NCBI GenBank assembly: GCA_027486655.1
Contig: JAIXOR010000068.1
Span: forward strand, 1 to 34,874
From: Verrucomicrobiaceae bacterium
GTDB lineage: Bacteria > Verrucomicrobiota > Verrucomicrobiia > Verrucomicrobiales > Akkermansiaceae
DNA length: 34,874 bases
Reading direction: 5' to 3'
Each line of letters opens with the position of its first letter. The first letter of the stretch is position 1. The notes below the pieces were generated by a model, which was not told the origin of the DNA, did no database searches, and worked only from the letters and a program-made list of their open reading frames with translations. The translations under genes and the position numbers were made by a program. Of this stretch, positions 32,764-34,874 are shown one piece after another.

Positions 32764-33978
32764 TCAGCGGCCCGAGGCCAGTGCGTCCATCAGATAGCGG
32801 GAAGGCCTGAAGTCCTCGATCAGGATCTCCTCCTGGCGGCCCCGCTTCATGCGCACCTGGCGGATGTTGAAATTGGGGGTCTTGTGAGGCGCGAAGAGGA
32901 TGTCGTCATGGGTGGAGTTCTCGTGTTTCTTGAACATCGAGGGCAGGATGTCACCGCCGAGATGGTCATCACGTCCGGTGGCGAGGTGACAGGTGCCGAG
33001 CACCTTTTCGTCCTGAATGTCGGCCCCGGAAACCGGGAGCACTTGAGTGCCGAATCCAAGCTCTCCCAGCGTGCCGGTCATCGGGTCGTCTTTGAGACGA
33101 GCGTTGTGGGCGTCGATCGTGGCCTGATTGCCCTCGATCAGAGTGGAACGGATGATGCAGCGGTCTTCCACGTCAAGCACGCCGAGCGTGCCGTCCTCAT
33201 ACTTCATCGGGAACTGGCCGCGGGCATCGCAGGGCACGAAGTAAACTTCGCCCGCGGGCAGGTTGGCAATGTCAGGCGTGCGGCCGAGGCACAGGCCGTG
33301 GGATTTCTGGGCGTCCTGCCCGCCAAGCCCGAGCCAGGCGGTGAGGACCCTCCCGTCCTCAAGGGCGAAGTCGATCTCCATCGAGTCCGCATTCGTGAGC
33401 GCGAGACGAAGCCGCTCCGCATCGGCGGACACCTCATGGTAGTCCACGGCTAGGCCGGAGTTGAGGATCACGTCGTTCAAGCCATGCAGGGTCGCACCCC
33501 GGAAACCAAACTGCTTCGCCTTGGCTGTTAGAGGAGCGGTCGCGGAAAAGGTGGAGATGCAGAGGATCAGGTCATAGTTCGGATAGATGTCCCGATCGAG
33601 GGAAAGCAGGCTGCCCTCGGTGTCCCAGACCTCGTCGCTGAGATCCAGGTTGGAACCATGCGTGCAGCGGAAGGCGAACATCTCGCCACCCGTCATGCCA
33701 AGCTCCTCCATCACGCCGGATTTCAGCCCCTGATGGAAGTGCCGGTGGGCGTTCTTCTGGATCGGAAACCCGTCGGCCTTCAGAAACGCGAAATCGCGGA
33801 TGAGATCCACAGGTTCGTCAAAGTCGATGAGAATGCAGACACGGCAGCCCTCGGTCGGAGCGAAGACCGTCCCGAGAAGGCGTTTCAGATCGAAACGGGG
33901 GAATTCCCTGCGCTCCGGATGAAGGAGAATCTCCTCTCGAAGATAGGCGGGAAGCGGCGGATCAATGGTCAAGGACAT
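32764..33978 (-). CDS. M29-like (AmpS/AmpT type) aminopeptidase-family protein
   Basis: This 404-residue protein resembles M29 metallo-aminopeptidases in its C-terminal half. Candidate metal ligands occur in order and at similar spacing: E243 in LPAGEVYFVP, E306 in GELGFGT, H331 in LGTCHLATG, and H357/D359 in STHDDILF. The N-terminal half (about 1-170) is less familiar and includes the nucleotide-like fold VCILIDFDEPVDLI. The enzyme may therefore be an active peptidase or a derived family. The ATG at 33978 is chosen because codons before it fall in sequence overlapping the BFN gene. An intrinsic terminator follows the stop. Confidence 0.72.
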   Translation of the reverse strand: MSLTIDPPLPAYLREEILLHPERREFPRFDLKRLLGTVFAPTEGCRVCILIDFDEPVDLIRDFAFLKADGFPIQKNAHRHFHQGLKSGVMEELGMTGGEMFAFRCTHGSNLDLSDEVWDTEGSLLSLDRDIYPNYDLILCISTFSATAPLTAKAKQFGFRGATLHGLNDVILNSGLAVDYHEVSADAERLRLALTNADSMEIDFALEDGRVLTAWLGLGGQDAQKSHGLCLGRTPDIANLPAGEVYFVPCDARGQFPMKYEDGTLGVLDVEDRCIIRSTLIEGNQATIDAHNARLKDDPMTGTLGELGFGTQVLPVSGADIQDEKVLGTCHLATGRDDHLGGDILPSMFKKHENSTHDDILFAPHKTPNFNIRQVRMKRGRQEEILIEDFRPSRYLMDALASGR

Positions 33979-34033
33979 GGTTTGCGACGCTAACACCGCT
34001 GCATCGCCCCGCAAGATGGATCGCCGGAATTTT

Positions 34034-34504
34034 TCAGGCTCCGCCTTCCGATGCCGCGTCCTTGCGCATCTCCGCCAACACGCCGGACATGTCGTCCAGA
34101 GAATCCCACAAGCTCCGCAACACATAGAACGGAGCCCCGCAGCGGACGACCAGCGCGAGACAGTCGGAAGGCCTTGCATCCAACTCGATGATCTTCCGCT
34201 CCATGATCTCGTTCTCCGCTTCCAGAATCAGCCTGGCGAAATACACCTCCTTCTCCATATTGACGATCACCGCCCGGCACACCTTCGCTCCGAAGGCCTG
34301 TAAGGTGAGGAGATACAGATCATGGGTGAGAGGCCGCGCCGGGATCTGCCCGCTCAGTGACGCGTTGATCGATGCCCCCACCGCCGGGTCGATGTAGAAT
34401 ACAATCGCCTTCGACCCATCCCCCAAAAACACCGCGCATCCCGCCTGAGTCGGCAGCAGGGCGATCGGTTCCACACGCACAAGATCTGGCATCACCGACA
34501 ACAT
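34034..34504 (-). CDS. BFN (bifunctional nuclease, DUF151) domain protein
   Basis: This 156-residue protein matches the bifunctional nuclease (DUF151) family, first described from Thermotoga and plants. Key blocks are FLGDGSKAIVFYIDPAVG (about 27-44), RPLTHDLYLLTLQAFGAKVCRAVIVNM (about 57-83), VYFARLIL, and IELDARPSDCLALVVRCGAPFYV (about 105-127), all the usual order. It is followed by a short acidic tail. Two starts are possible: ATG at 34504 directly after GAAGGGGG, or ATG at 34492, which places that purine run at 12 bases. The first is given. It lies 55 bp before the M29-like gene and is divergent from the promoter at the right end. Confidence 0.88.
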   Translation of the reverse strand: MLSVMPDLVRVEPIALLPTQAGCAVFLGDGSKAIVFYIDPAVGASINASLSGQIPARPLTHDLYLLTLQAFGAKVCRAVIVNMEKEVYFARLILEAENEIMERKIIELDARPSDCLALVVRCGAPFYVLRSLWDSLDDMSGVLAEMRKDAASEGGA

Positions 34505-34635
34505 CCCCCTTCAGGCCCGCCTTTCCAAGGCCAAAAACCGATGCTCTCGATACCCCGGAATCGCAAAAACTTCGGGTTTTCCCGGGGATTTTAAGCCCTT
34601 TTCGTCAAAAGCCGTCCCTCGCTTTCCCGGCTGGC

Positions 34636-34696
34636 AAAAAAAATCGAAAAAAGATGAGGAAATGGGTTGACGTGTGGGGTCGTGGGTGTGTAGCTT
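34636..34696 (+). promoter_or_regulatory. strong promoter with UP-like A-tracts
   Basis: Two A-tracts (8 A at 34636-34643 and 6 A at 34647-34652) lie upstream of TTGACG (34667-34672), followed by an 18-base spacer and TAGCTT (34691-34696). This arrangement is typical of strong, stable-RNA promoters. The A-tracts are conspicuous against the GC-rich background. Transcription would start near 34703 and run rightward. The weak point is the -10 box, which matches the consensus at three or four positions. Confidence 0.5.
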
Positions 34697-34700
34697 CGCG

Positions 34701-34874
34701 GGCCGCCACGAAAGAGGGCGGCCGAGAGACGGAACGTCGATCGCGGTGTCTGGAGGGTTTGAATCCTCCGCCCCACCCGATCGGCTTTTTAGTCCCCTCG
34801 ACAAAGGATCTTTGACAGTGTGGCCCAGCACGGGACGTGCCAGAAGCAGTGGGAAACCGCGGTGGAGGAACGGA
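34701..34874 (+). ncRNA. structured rightward leader, possibly of an rRNA operon; continues past window
   Basis: No reading frame here looks real. Instead there is a chain of hairpins. GGCCGCC/GGCGGCC spans 34701-34723, GGAGG/CCTCC spans 34752-34769, GCACG/CGTGC spans 34828-34840, and a GAAA-tetraloop hairpin lies at 34848-34859. GATCTTTGACA at 34808-34818 resembles boxA antitermination sequences found before 16S rRNA genes. The 16S start is not in the window. An rRNA leader is the best guess; another stable RNA is possible. The 130 bases before the promoter (34505-34635) show nothing recognisable. Confidence 0.4.

Noticed and set aside
34674..34776. tRNA-like folding: GTGGGGT pairing with GCCCCAC plus a T-arm-like GGAGG-GTTTGAAT-CCTCC
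   Set aside because: The T-loop lacks the invariant C56 and has eight bases, no anticodon arm can be placed, and the 5' half lies within the promoter spacer. It is not an intact tRNA; tRNA-Sec and tmRNA also do not fit.

Overview
The window is GC-rich, densely coding bacterial chromosome. The gene content points to Verrucomicrobiota, perhaps a Luteolibacter-like Verrucomicrobiales; this is inferred from protein families, because no rRNA gene is present. The indicators are an LL-diaminopimelate aminotransferase (DapL) for lysine synthesis, a Tat-exported Gfo/Idh/MocA oxidoreductase with a two-domain DUF1080 protein, a DUF3142 lipoprotein, a lone pseudopilin, and a secreted protein built from W-x3-DP-x-AA repeats. 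Most genes have no convincing Shine-Dalgarno sequence.

Layout, left to right. (1) 1-2608, rightward: a RAYT-type transposase cut by the window edge, then uvrC. (2) 2614-9539, leftward: a multi-gene block. In transcription order it holds an unknown polytopic membrane protein, an LplT-like transporter, a PlsC-like acyltransferase, a sphingomyelin-synthase-like (PAP2_C) enzyme, a GH39 glycosidase and the repeat protein. (3) 9647-13370, leftward: ribosome silencing factor rsfS, an ECF sigma factor overlapping its cysteine-rich transmembrane partner, then MlaF-like and MlaD-like subunits of a lipid transporter with no MlaE permease beside them. (4) 13535-15410, rightward: dapL and a YiiX-like papain-fold hydrolase. 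(5) 15412-22491, leftward and tightly packed: rpe, a SAM methyltransferase, rph, a DUF3142 lipoprotein and a 1,125-residue lipoprotein. (6) 22614-27241, rightward: tadA, holA, a half-size TauE-like protein, an MFS transporter and a Wzz-like polysaccharide co-polymerase. (7) 27254-34504, leftward: a BFN-domain protein, an M29-like aminopeptidase with a terminator, a probable 3-keto-glycoside cassette (two Gfo/Idh/MocA oxidoreductases plus DUF1080), a pseudopilin and folC. (8) 34636-34874: a strong rightward promoter and structured leader for a transcript that continues past the window, possibly an rRNA operon.

Three neighbourhoods look functionally coherent. The first is 5.7-11.4 kb, where genes for moving, re-acylating and exchanging head groups on membrane lipids sit together. 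The second is 29.0-32.7 kb, an oxidise-then-cleave sugar cassette. The third is 11.5-13.0 kb, an ECF sigma factor with a possible redox- or metal-sensing anti-sigma factor. Non-coding features include a 40-bp near-perfect palindrome, two perfect 11-bp-stem hairpins (one a terminator touching the next start codon), a short-repeat intergenic element, and a recurrent TGTTAG hexamer that encodes many Leu-Leu pairs. I saw no CRISPR array, prophage, complete IS or intact tRNA gene.
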